The position numbers and the translations under genes are program-made. Below the pieces are notes generated by a model. The model was not told the origin of the DNA and searched no databases. It worked only from the letters and a program-made list of their open reading frames with translations. A DNA stretch of 64,000 nucleotides from Euborellia annulipes (Eukaryota; Arthropoda; Insecta; Dermaptera; Anisolabididae): assembly GCA_023213315.1 (NCBI GenBank), contig JAKCPI010031621.1:31335-95334 (forward strand), written 5' to 3'. Below are positions 12,901 through 24,900 of this stretch, piece by piece (position 1 is the stretch's first letter; the number at the start of each line of letters is the position of its first letter).

Positions 12901-15900
12901 TCGAAAATCGATTTTGAGCTTCGATTTTCGATTAAAATCGAAATCGATTCAGTGTTTTGAAAAATCGAAAAAATCGATTTTTGCCGGCCGATTTTCGATT
13001 TACCAAGAAAGTGATTTTAGCGACATAATCTGTCCGTCTGTGTTCAATTTTAAGCTTGAAGGATTTGAGCTGAGGTTGGAATTTAAGATAGACACCCCCT
13101 GGAGCGAGAAAATAAGGGGTTAATTAAAATTGGCCAAAAAGTACTAGTACTTTACTGAGGTAGTTTTTCAGGTTTTTTTGATTTTCTTAAAAATAGCCTC
13201 AACGATTTTGATTAAAATTCAAAAATCAATTATTTTTTAAATGCTCTTTAAAATGTATATTCTCATTTTGAAGTACACTTTACTCTTGTATTTCATAGGA
13301 AAGATAGGAGAATTTGTTGCAATGGTAACAAAATATAAATATTTCCCCATGTTTATAAATTTTAATCTTGAATTCAGCCCTCGGGGCTTGGTGTAGTGGT
13401 TAGCATGTTAACCTCGTATACCAAAAGTCGCGGATTCGGACCCCAGGCAGTCCGATGATTTTATTTAAGCCATTTGGATACCAAATGGCTTAAATAAGAA
13501 TGCCTGGACCCCTAATATGTGTGTATTATCAATAACGGATATCGTATATCGCAAAAGTCTTAAATGGCCTAAGTTGCCGAGAAGACTGTTGAATGTGTGA
13601 ATGAGAAAAAAAGGGTGTTTTAGAAAAAAAATCTTGAATTCAAATGTACCTTAAGCTTACTGTCGGAACCTAAATATATGTCCACACAAAAATCTGGTGT
13701 GACAAGCACAGAACACAACTTTCGCTTACTGAAGATAAGAGAAAGTTGTGCTGTGCGACGAGTCCCACCATATTTTTTGAGAAATATAGAAGCTGATGTT
13801 TAGTTCTCTTGGTTTGTTAAAATTTACGTTATAACGTTAAAACTTAAGTTATAAACACTAAATATGTTATACCATATACAATGTGTTGGTTTTTAAAGAA
13901 GTTATAAAGACTGAATAAATTGATTTGGACATCAGTAATGCAACGTTCTATTTTTCTTGTTCCAGCAAACCGCTTGGAAATCGTAAGCAGAACCTTAAAA
14001 TCAACTTATGGGCATAGTGAAAGATTTTTTGTAAAAAAATCGAAAATCGATTAAAATCGATTTTTTTAAGGCAAAAATCGATTTTTTTAAAAATCGATTA
14101 TTTGATTTCGATTTTAAAAATCGAAAATCGAAAATCGATTCAGCCTCCGAATCTACCAACCCTAGTTTAAAGCTATCAAGCGTTAGATATTATGGGTTTA
14201 TTTGTAATGCGTATTTTGGTAAGTGCATATTTATTTTTGAATTGCATATTTTTTGTGCATATTTCGCCCTTTTTAAATACATAATTTGTTGTTTTTTAGT
14301 GCATATCGATCCGTGCCCTAGTAATGTGTAATCAAGGGAAAAATCTCAAAATAACTTGTGAATGAGCAAAAAAAATTCTTGGAGAGACCAGTTTGATTTT
14401 GAAATAAATAAAAATATGTGAGAAACATATGTATATAATTAATATTAATTCTTTAGACCTAAGTCGGGCCGCGCGGCTAGTATTAAATAAAAATTTTTAT
14501 TTATTATTACACACTAGAAAAGTGAAACATCTAAGGTAAATTCACTTTGGTGGGCAAAGTTAATAAAAAATATTTTTTATAAATTCTAAAAGCGTTTAAA
14601 ATTTCATTTAATTTTTCTCTTTGGAATTGCGAGGGGAGGGCGACGGGTTGGACCATATTCTCTCCCCCTGATTTCGAACCTGGTAATCAACCAAGTAACC
14701 AGATTTTCTAAAAAATTACTGCTAACGCACATTACTGTAATTTTTTTAAGTGTGTCAAGAACTGGGAATTTATTGTAGTATACGTATACATGATAAATAC
14801 ATATTCATTAGGGTGGCCGCAAAAAACAAAATTTTTTAATTTATTTCGGCCGAACCTCCTAAAAGTTGTCTTTTGGCTAGAAAATGATAATGGCAAAGTT
14901 TTAGCTAAATTGGATAACGCTAGCCCGTGCCTCATCGGGGTTAAAATTTTGAAAAAGTGCGATTTTATCTAAAAATTCGCAGTTTTTACTTCATAAAACG
15001 AAAACAAAGTATCGTAGAAAAATGAATCTTGGCTCATTTCATAGCAAATTTAATTCTCTTGAGGTTTTATAATAATCATTTTTTCATTAAAACTTATAGA
15101 TTTAGTGATATTTACAAATTAGCATTTCGGTTTTGATATATTGCTTGCTCTTTCTGAAAAATAAGTGGAAAATCACAATAGAGACCAGCGTTTTCGAAAC
15201 TGTGAGGCGGCGGTCTAAGGGGAGGCGCGAATATTCGCCTCCAAGATCAATTTTCCAAATGATTGCTCGTTTTATAAATAAAATAATTTAGAAGATTCTG
15301 GGACGGAGTTTTTAATTAAAATAATAAATATGAATAAATAAAGAAAATTTTTTTATATAAATTTATATTTTTTAGTATTAAAAATTTTTGTTTTTGTATT
15401 ATTTTATTAAATGTGTAGGGGAGGAGGGGGGGGCGTCATAAGATTAAATATTTTTAAGGGAGGCGTTGTAACATAAAGTTTGGAAACCACTGATTTGAAG
15501 TAAGACTCATTCTAGAAAATTATACTATCTGTAAAACACAAAGGCGGATCCAGGGAAGTTTTTCAGGGTTTTTGACTAGACGCGAAGCTCGCGGAAGGGG
15601 ATAGCATCGTTAATTAGTTTATTTATTAGGATTGGATAAGGGGTTGAAAAATTGAAAAAAATGTTTTTTAAATTTATTTTAGTTAAATCGAAGCCAAATG
15701 AATAGAAAATATTGAAAAAATAGCGTTGATAGGGGGGATGAAGGGTTGATTATTTAAGAAAGGGCTTGGAATATTCCAAATCACTTGTTGACATTCTTTT
15801 CGAGCTGTAAATATAGTTAGATTAGAGAAAAATATATTTTTTTACTTTTAATAAAAAGGGAATTGTTATTTTCATCTATTTTTATTCCTATACAAAGATA

Positions 15901-18900
15901 AGAGAGACGAATCTCTCGTTCAGTCGAGTCGAGCGCGTTGCTGGGTTGCAGGCGCGGAGCTCTTCTCTTATTTAATTGTGTTTAAAGTGAATCAAAGTGA
16001 ATAATTAATATAGTGCAGTGTAGTGTAATCCACCCTGACCTCGCCGTCAACCAGCACACCCTCTTGACTGTCTTATTAAAGGTAATTATTATGCATTTTA
16101 TCGTTGAAAAAAAAAATGATAGAAACAAATAATTTGACTGCAAAAAACGATTCTTTTGAATATGAAATTGAATATTTTGTATTTAATTAAGGGTAGTGGG
16201 TGAATATAAGGGGGAGGGGGGAGTGTAGGTGTCATTGAAAAAAAATTAGTTTTTTATTTTTTATCTTTTTAACACCTTTTTTCTCATTCACACTCTCACA
16301 CACATTCACACACTCTTTTCGGCAACTCAGGCCATATAAGAGTTTATACGATAACCGTTATTAATTAATAATATACATATTGGGGGTCCAGGCATTCAAT
16401 TTAAGCCATTTGGTGTCCATTTCGGACTGCCAGGGGTCTGAACCCTTGACGTTCGGTATAGAAGGTAGGCACGCTACCAACTACACCAAGCCTGAGGGCA
16501 TTTTTAAATCAAATTTCTTTAATATAGGTGGATTAAGGGTTGAAAATTAAAATAAAATAATTTCAAAATGAAATAAAAATTAAAATAATTATTTATAAAT
16601 GTATTCAAATTTTTTTGAGAGTAATTTCGCGGTGAAGGCTCGCATTTCCTTAAAGGGGGGAGGGGGAGGTATGAAGGCATTAACCAGGGGGGGTTAATGC
16701 CCCATCCCCTATAATGCACAAATATATTAATGTTTTTTAATACTTTTACTAAAAAATTAGTGCATTCCGTTTGAGTTAAAATTTATATTCAATATGTTAG
16801 CAAATAGGATAGTGGGATAGGGGTAGAAACATTTTAATGTCATTCTAAAATTTCTTATTACTGGGGCGGAATTAATTTTTGAAGATTTCGAAACTCTCAT
16901 AAACAGATAATAATAACACTTAGGAACCCATCGAATCCCTTGCAGAATTTTGTAGGGATTTTTTTTCATTAGGTAGAAAAGTAAGATATGATTAGTCCAC
17001 TTAGAATTTTACTGGGGTGAGTTACCGCATCTTTTTGTATATAGAACTAATCTCAATTCGGATTGGAATTTTTACTTTCTCTTACCTATATGTATAAGTT
17101 AATATCATATATAGAGAGAGAAAGTATTGGATTCATTTCAAAAATTCGATGTCGAGACTTTGATGGATATACACGTTTTGAAGTCCCCTCCAAAAAAATG
17201 GTTTTCGCGACATGTTCTGTCTGTGTGTCTGTTTGGGTTCAATTTAAATCATGGAGGAATTGAGCTAGGAGGTTGAAATTTTATATTTAACTTTGGCACC
17301 CCCCTAGTGCGTGAAAATAAGATTTGAGAAAAATATTTTACTTCAGGAATGAAAGTTAAAAGAACACGCAACCAGAATTTTTTCTTTAAAAATATATTTT
17401 AACAGCTGACGTTTCCGCTTTGGTCAAAGCCATCCTCGGAGCGGTTAGTGGTCATCCGAGGATGGCTTTGACCAAGGCCGAAACGTAAGCAGTTAAAATA
17501 TCTTTTTAAAGAAAAAATTCTGGTTGCGTTTTCTTCTAACTTTCATTCCTGATACAAATTCCACCAGCCATAAAATACCCTTATAACAGCTTTTTCCAAA
17601 CTGTGAGGCGCGGACGGCCAAATAACTTGTAAAAATTTAATTCACTTCGGAATACTTTCTAGGTAAAAATTGGATAACGACAAGACTATTCATTTTTTCT
17701 GGTATTTTTTACTTTTCGAGAAAATTTGTCCAACTTTGACCGGCCATATTTCGGTTAGTATTAAGTCTAGGAATTCGTTTGATGTACCAAATTTTAGCAA
17801 ATTTAATGCTCTACAACTTTGTATTGTGCTATATTTCACAAAATATGAATAGTTTACGAGATATAAGCAAAAACCTGAAGATTTTTCAAATTGTTGAGGT
17901 TTTTGTCCCCCTCCCCCTCCCCCCTACAAGGTCCTCGAGGTCGAAAATTTAGGATTGGCATTCTAAAGTAGCCCCAAATAACCAGTAAAAATTTCATTCC
18001 CTTCGGAATATTTTCCCGGCAAAATGTTATATCGAATGGTCTCTATTGTGATTTTCCACAGAAAGAGCAAGCAATATATCAAAACCGAAATGCTAATTTG
18101 CAAATATCTCTAAATCTATAAGTTTTAATGAAAAAATGATTATTATAAAACCTCAAGAGAATTAAATTTGCTATGAAATGAGCCAAGATTCATTTTTCTA
18201 CGATACTTTGTTTTCGTTTTATGAAGTAAAAACTGCGAATTTTTAGATAAAATCGCACTTTTTCAAAATTTTAACTCCGATGAGGCACGGGTTAACGTTA
18301 CCCAATTTAGCAAAAACTTTGCCATTATCATTTTTTAGCCAAAAGACAACTTTAAGGAGGTTCGGCCGAAAGAAATTAAAAAATTTTGTTTTTTGCGGCC
18401 ACCCTAATATTCATATTGGAAATTGTTCGTTTAATACTGACAAGGGCTCTATTTGTATTTGGCAGCTTTTTCTACACATCTCTGTAAGGGAACTATTATT
18501 CCGCAAGCAAATCTGCTTCTCTCCATCTAAATTGAATTATTTTGACTCAGGGAGGCTCTTCAAAAGAAAAAGGCAAGAGAGGGGGGGGGGAGTGAACCGC
18601 ATCAGCAAATGGATGTTTGTGTGCGTGGGTGGAGAATAGATTAGATTCTATTTAACACACCAATACATTCTCATGGGGAATTTGCATTATAGATATTTGG
18701 AGTCGTCTCTCTCACTCTCTCTCTCTCTTTCTTTGATATAACCCTTTGCTAAACTAAATATCACCCAAAGAGAAAATAATGACAACGTAACTAGAGAAAG
18801 ACTCCCGTTTATTACAATCAGTTTCGGTCTTTTTTTTTTAGTTTCTTTTGAAGAGGGGCTGAATTAAATCGTTTAAATTTTTTTGCCAATTCTAATTCAA

Positions 18901-21900
18901 TGATATTTTTTTTTTTTATTGATTTCTGGAAGAAGGAGAGAAAAATAAGTTTAATATCCCGAGTAAAAATGATCGAGGGATCCACACGCCCGCTCAATAA
19001 ATTAGATTTTTTCTTAATCTTCGGTCATTAGTGTCAGAACTGACACATTGTGGTTACTCTGATTAGTACCTTTCATGGGAATAATAATGAGATGGGTTCC
19101 CGTTTCTTTCCTCAAATCGAGCTGGATAAGTATTTGCCAAAAGATGTTAAGGTGTATTTAAATTTGAGTTGTTTTCAACTCAGGACTATAAGCTTCACTT
19201 CTTTATCTCCTTCGCTAATCGCCTTCTCCTTTTTAATAAATCCAAAAACAATTTCTACTAGAAAAAAAATTTTTTATTTCTAAAAATGAAAAATTATTAT
19301 TTTTATAAAATTTTAATTAATAAATTAAATAGAGGTCTATAAATATTTTTTTAATTACAGACAAAATAGCTCAATGACAGACCTAGGAGTCTAAAACAAG
19401 CTTTCTAATTGGCTAGAGTAGGCACGATCTTTTTTTTTTGTTAATGGGTGCATAAGGTATAAAGATATATAATGACCAGTGGTCACATACAGCCAGGAAA
19501 AATATAGTTATAAAAAAAGAAGCATAAAAGGGAACTCAACTGCTGGAACTGAGAAGATGCCTGTTGAGATTAGACTTGAAACTCTGAAGATTGTGGGTTT
19601 TGGGGAAGATAGACGCAGGGAGCTTGTTCCAATTACGGGAGGTCATGGAAATAAAGGAAGATTGGAATTGACTAGTTCTGTTAGTCGTGAGTTGGACAGC
19701 AAAGGGATTCTGGGACGATGCCTCTCTTGTGTTCCTTGTATATGTTGCATTGGGTGGGATAAGTGATCTTAATTCGGCAGAGCATTGACCATGATAATAC
19801 CTATCTTTAACTTCATCTCTTTTTAAAAATAAGTAAATAACTTAAGCTTCTACCTCCCATAAATGGTTACAAATACCGTATAAGTAAAATAATTGAAAAA
19901 GTTTCCTTCGAGGTAGGCAATCCAAATGACACAACATAACGGCTTCATTCATATTTCTCACACACTTTAATTATTTTACATTTTTTTCCATAAGAGTCCA
20001 GCCTTCTAATTTACGTTCTGCTAATCTAGCTATTTCTCAGATATCATTAAAAATCTAATAAACATTTTGCGAGTATCAAATCAGTAATAATTGGAATTTA
20101 ATTTTCAATAGCAGAATATCCACTCCCATTATCAAGTATAGACTTACTCTTTAATCTAATTTTTGTTATTTTTTTTCTTTTTCAGCTCATATTAACCACA
20201 TCAGAGAGGTGGCTGGAGTGGATCACGTCGGTCTCGGCGCCGGATATGACGGAATTAATATGTAAGTTGAGAAAAAAATTTCTATACTCTTATTTCCCGC
20301 TCTGAATTAATACCTTAAAAAAAAAAAACTCTTTCTCTCTCTCTTTTATATAAATCGTTCATTCAAAACATTCCGGCCAATTATACGCCTTATTAATTAA
20401 AAGAATTAGCTGAGAGGGAAAGAAATCGTTTTGTGCGTGGGTAGAAACGGAATGGAGAAGATGAAGCAGCAGCAGCAGTAGCAACGATTTGTCATTAAAT
20501 CGTTTAGAAGGCGCAAAGGCTGCGAAATCGGAGAGGAAAAAGTGATAAATATCACAGGGTTGCTTTCTCTAAAGACAAAAAAATGTTCCAAAAGGGCAAA
20601 ACCTCTAATTTAATCCAATTACATATTATCTAAAAAAAAAAAAAAATAAATAAAAAAACCTATTAAACTGTAAATATTATTTACTTGCTTGGTCTGTTTG
20701 TAGGTTTTATAGTCAATTTTTACTTTCTCTTACCTCTATATATGTTACCTCTATATATGTTACTATATATAGAGAGAAAGTATTGGAATCGTTGTCAAAA
20801 ATTCGATTTCGAGATTTTGATGGATATACACGTTTTGAGGTCCCCTGAATTTAAAAAAGTGGTTTTCTCAACATGGTCTGTCTGTCTGTGTGTGTGTCTC
20901 TGAACAAAATATCTCAAGAACGAAAAGAGCTAGGAGCTTGAAATTTTATATTTACGTTAGGCTCCTCTGGTACGTAACACGAAGCTTTTGAACAAGCAAG
21001 TCATTCTTTTACAATTTGTTTTGCGCGTTATGCGAATTACACGTTATGAGAGGAGCTCGCTAAGCGATGTTCAACTGTATTTCTGACATTTAGAATCATC
21101 AATTTTTCGAATATTGAAAAATGAAATATTAATATAATTGATTTATGAATTAAAAAAAAAAAAAAAAAAAAAAATACATCCTTAAAGTATCAGTATTCCG
21201 ACTTTATACATAAGCTACGTATTCCGTGCATTTTATACATAAGCTACGTATTCCGTGCCAGGGATGTACCTAACTTAAATATAAAATTTCAATCTCGTAC
21301 AGAGAGGGGCAATATTAAGTCCCACCCATACGTTTTCTACTTGTGATTATTTCATTGTTTTTAAAAAAAGAAAATGAAAATATTTATTGGAAATTTTCTA
21401 GGTTTAAACCATGAAAGTTAACATTAAAAAATCTATATTTTTTTTTTAAACAATGAAATAATCACACTTAGAAAACGCATGGATGGGACTTAATATTGTC
21501 CCTCACTGTACATCTTTTTGTTCACATAAATACCGACTTTTTTTACTCAGAGACTTCAAAACGTGTATTTCCATTAAAACATTGACACTGAATTTTTCAT
21601 TTATTCGCAATACTTATTTATATATAGGTGAGAGAAAGTAAGGCTGAGATCTCTTATAAACGGCGGTATTTTTTTGTTTGTCTCCATCATATTCAAAAAC
21701 ATCTTACTACGGTGATGAATATTTGAAGACTTGGGGTAAAAACACATCCATTTGAATCTAATAGCTCATGACAGTGCTCCTATGGGGGTATCAATATTAG
21801 AAAAAATTTATAAAATAAAAATTATTCATAATCTAAAGAGAAAAAAAATGATATAATGAATATAAATTGAGGCAAAAAAAAAATTCCTTGTTTTCTCTTC

Positions 21901-24900
21901 ACCATTCCTTTCTTGTTCATTCAGCTATAATCTGTAATGGAGAGAATTTAATTGAAAACAAACACAAATATTTGTTTGCTCTCTTTTTAAATATAAACAT
22001 TTTTTTTTTTTTTTAATGTTCTTTTTTTTTATTTCAACTAAACTGGGGATTTTTGTTTGGCAGAACTCCGCTGGGTCTGGAGGATGTTTCCCGGTATCCG
22101 TATTTACTGGCGGAATTACTGGCATCGGGTCGATGGTCCGAGCCCGATCTACACAAACTGGCAGGACGCAATCTTATCCGAGTCTTTCACGAAGTCGAAA
22201 AGGTAAATTCCATCTAATTTCTACATCAATAAAGAAACATACTATTCACAGTTCATTCATTCACTTCTACTACTAGTATGTAGTTTATTTACATTTGAAA
22301 CAACTTTGCAATTCGATTTCACTTTCTTCTTTCAATCTCTTTTTTTTCGTCTTTTGAATAGATATACTTTAACAAATTGAAACGTGGCTAAAAAATTTCT
22401 TGATGATTTTTTTTTTTATTTTGTAAGGATTTCTCCAGGATCTCTAATATCCATAGAGATCAGGAATATATAACAAAAGTGGGGGAAAAAAATTCAAAGT
22501 TTTTTCTTCTAAATTAAATTATTTTAAATGACACTTGTAGATATTTTTGCTAGAAAAATTTTAATATTAATTATTATTCCTTGAGGCAATTTCTCTTTCA
22601 TCCTCGCTGTCTATTTTTTAAAATCACTAATGTATTCACTAATTTAAAATTTTTTTTTTCCGCGTTATTTTATTATAAGCAAAATTGATTTTTAGTAAAA
22701 TATGTACTAACAAAAGCTCTCGCTAATTGCATTCCTAGTGGATTTGATGGTAATGACACATATGACCTCATTTGTGTCATTTCAAATTAATAATTAATTC
22801 ACCAAGATCAGAATAGATTTTAGACAGTTTTATTTTATTTTTTTTTTATGTTTAATAATAATGCATCTCATTAATTTCAATAAATGACAATTCACTCTAT
22901 TGAAATTATTAAATTTTTGAATCGTATTGATTTTCAAATTTAAAAATTAAGATTTGGCATTAAATCAAATGATAAATCATTGTCAATCTTTTTGAAGTGA
23001 ACATTTCATATAGGCCTACGTATTTTGATAGATTTAGGCTAATTAAAAAATTAATTTTATATGTTTTAAATTATAAATGAAAATATTTACAGTATGATGA
23101 ATTCGTTAAAATATGTGAAAACAAACGGTCCAATGCGCGTTAGTAAAATATTCAATTCATTATTTCGAAAAGAAGAAATTAATGGCTGAGTGATAATTAA
23201 CAGGAACATTTAGACCTTGGGGACATTTTTAACATTTCAGGGGAGAGGGGGGCCCTAAAATTGCCTCGAGGTTGGCACGCTAACCCCTACACCAAGCCCG
23301 TGGGCTTATTCATTCTTCTTTTATATCAAAGGGCAGGTGGGAGGAGTGATAAAGAACGAAAGAATGAGGAGGTTGCTCTTAAACTATTTATGATTGGGAT
23401 ACTTTTAAATGAATCATAATTTTATATATGTTATTTATAATTTATTTATTTTCTTTATTCATCTTTACTTTAAAAAGTGTATTGTTCGGATACCATAAGT
23501 GCAAAAATATCAATTCAACTTTTATCCCTTCAATCTTTCCTGTATATTAAAATTTCATATTCGATTTAGAGCAGGTCTTTGTGCTAAATCCATAGGTCAT
23601 ATATTCATAATATGGAGTGAAACCAAATGATACGGATCGAGGCGCATTGCAATTCATCCCAATTGGTACGCAGCTCCTGGCTGATTTTGTAATGTGACCT
23701 GATCTGCCTCAGTATGCGTTCTGCTTAAGCGAACAAATTTTAATCATATTTCATAATTATATTTTTTTTTAATGTGGAAATTATTGCTGAAAAGAAAACA
23801 AGAAAATTTTACTATTTTTTAAATAGTCACTACTAAACATTTTATTTGTAAATTTCTTGAATTTATACATTGAAGGGTTTGTTGATTTAAAGGGCAATTA
23901 ATAATTATTTTTTTTTGTAATATAATAATATGTCATATTCTCACTTGGGGTGAAAAACGAACTCGGTACATTGACACAAGAAGCTAATGTATTCTCTTTA
24001 AGCCAACTAAATTTTAAAAAATCACTCTGCCATTTATTTATACCTATATGTGATAAAACTTGATAGGATACTTTAATTATGTAAATGATAATTCATTCAT
24101 TATTTATTGAAAAAGGTTCTTTTTTACTGATATCGATTTTAAAATATTAAAACACTAGCAACTTAGATTTTTTTTGTTGTTTTCCTTCAAGAAAATACAA
24201 TGAATATTGAATCGGGTTGTTTAAGATCCCTTTAGCCATAAAGAGTGATCGGGAAGACTGGTCATATCCCCAGGGAACTCTTAACAGAGCACAATGTCCT
24301 TGCTTGGTTCTTATATAAACATATGCAAAACTACAAATAAGAATCTATTGGGATTGAATATTTTATTTTTCTTCCAGTTAATGGTAGGAGGTAATATATT
24401 GAAAAATAACAGAGATTTTTATAATTTATTTGACTTTCATTGCTATTGATTATTTTTTAATGAGATTGCATTTATTTTTTAGTAGTATTCGGGAACATTT
24501 TTTTTCTGAGTCCGTTCAAAATATTAAAATATAAACACCGTTTCTTAAAATAGACCATATTATAATTTATTGTTGTTTGCTCAATTTTGATAGGAGTTCT
24601 GTTATAATTTTTTAGGCGGCTTACAGTAGGGTGAATTGGCAGAATTCATCACGTAGCGAAACAAAAAAGCGTTACAGAGCTCGAGAGCCAGCGGAGGAAG
24701 GCGAGGCTAGCCGAAGTGTTGGTGAGGCCACGCCTACCCTCCACTGGCTCAAGAGAATTCCCTTTCTCTCTGTGTGTGAGTGTGAGTATCGAGATTCGAG
24801 CCGCTCACATGCTTTGTTTTAAAAATAAATAATTTATTATTTTCTATATCATATAATAATTGGTGAATGTTCGTTCGTCTGTCACACTGACTGTGCTTGT

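Larger units (their letters stand above)
12871..14164. mobile_element. hAT-like element TAGGGTTGGT, with family A and a SINE nested inside
   Basis: TAGGGTTGGTCGAATCG at the left and CGAATCTACCAACCCTA at the right, flanked by GTTTAAAG at 12863-12870 and 14165-14172. The arms are extremely rich in AATCGATTTTCGATT motifs, giving an unusual ATCGA-dense composition. Interior is a repeat family A copy that itself carries a SINE. No transposase frame seen. Confidence 0.9.
14809..18406. mobile_element. hAT-like element with ~400-bp inverted arms, 3.6 kb
   Basis: TAGGGTGGCCGC at 14809 and GCGGCCACCCTA ending 18406, flanked by ATATTCAT at 14801-14808 and 18407-18414. The arms (about 14809-15185 and 18035-18406) are near-identical inverted copies, so short ORFs within them mirror each other and are not genes. 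The interior holds a Charlie-like MITE, a SINE, a truncated family A copy and a palindromic element. Confidence 0.92.

Noticed and set aside
13377..13460. Functional tRNA gene
   Set aside because: Although A and B boxes are present, the same head recurs more than ten times attached to one body, and arms do not form a proper cloverleaf; it is a SINE head.
14732..18639. Mirror ORFs with [18 protein letters not shown] and [18 protein letters not shown]
   Set aside because: They lie in the inverted arms of the 14,809-18,406 element; similarity reflects the repeat, not a conserved protein.
22016..22276. ORF overlapping the fourth dipeptidase exon in another frame
   Set aside because: The family-matching frame is the one reading [13 protein letters not shown]; the other is a shadow.
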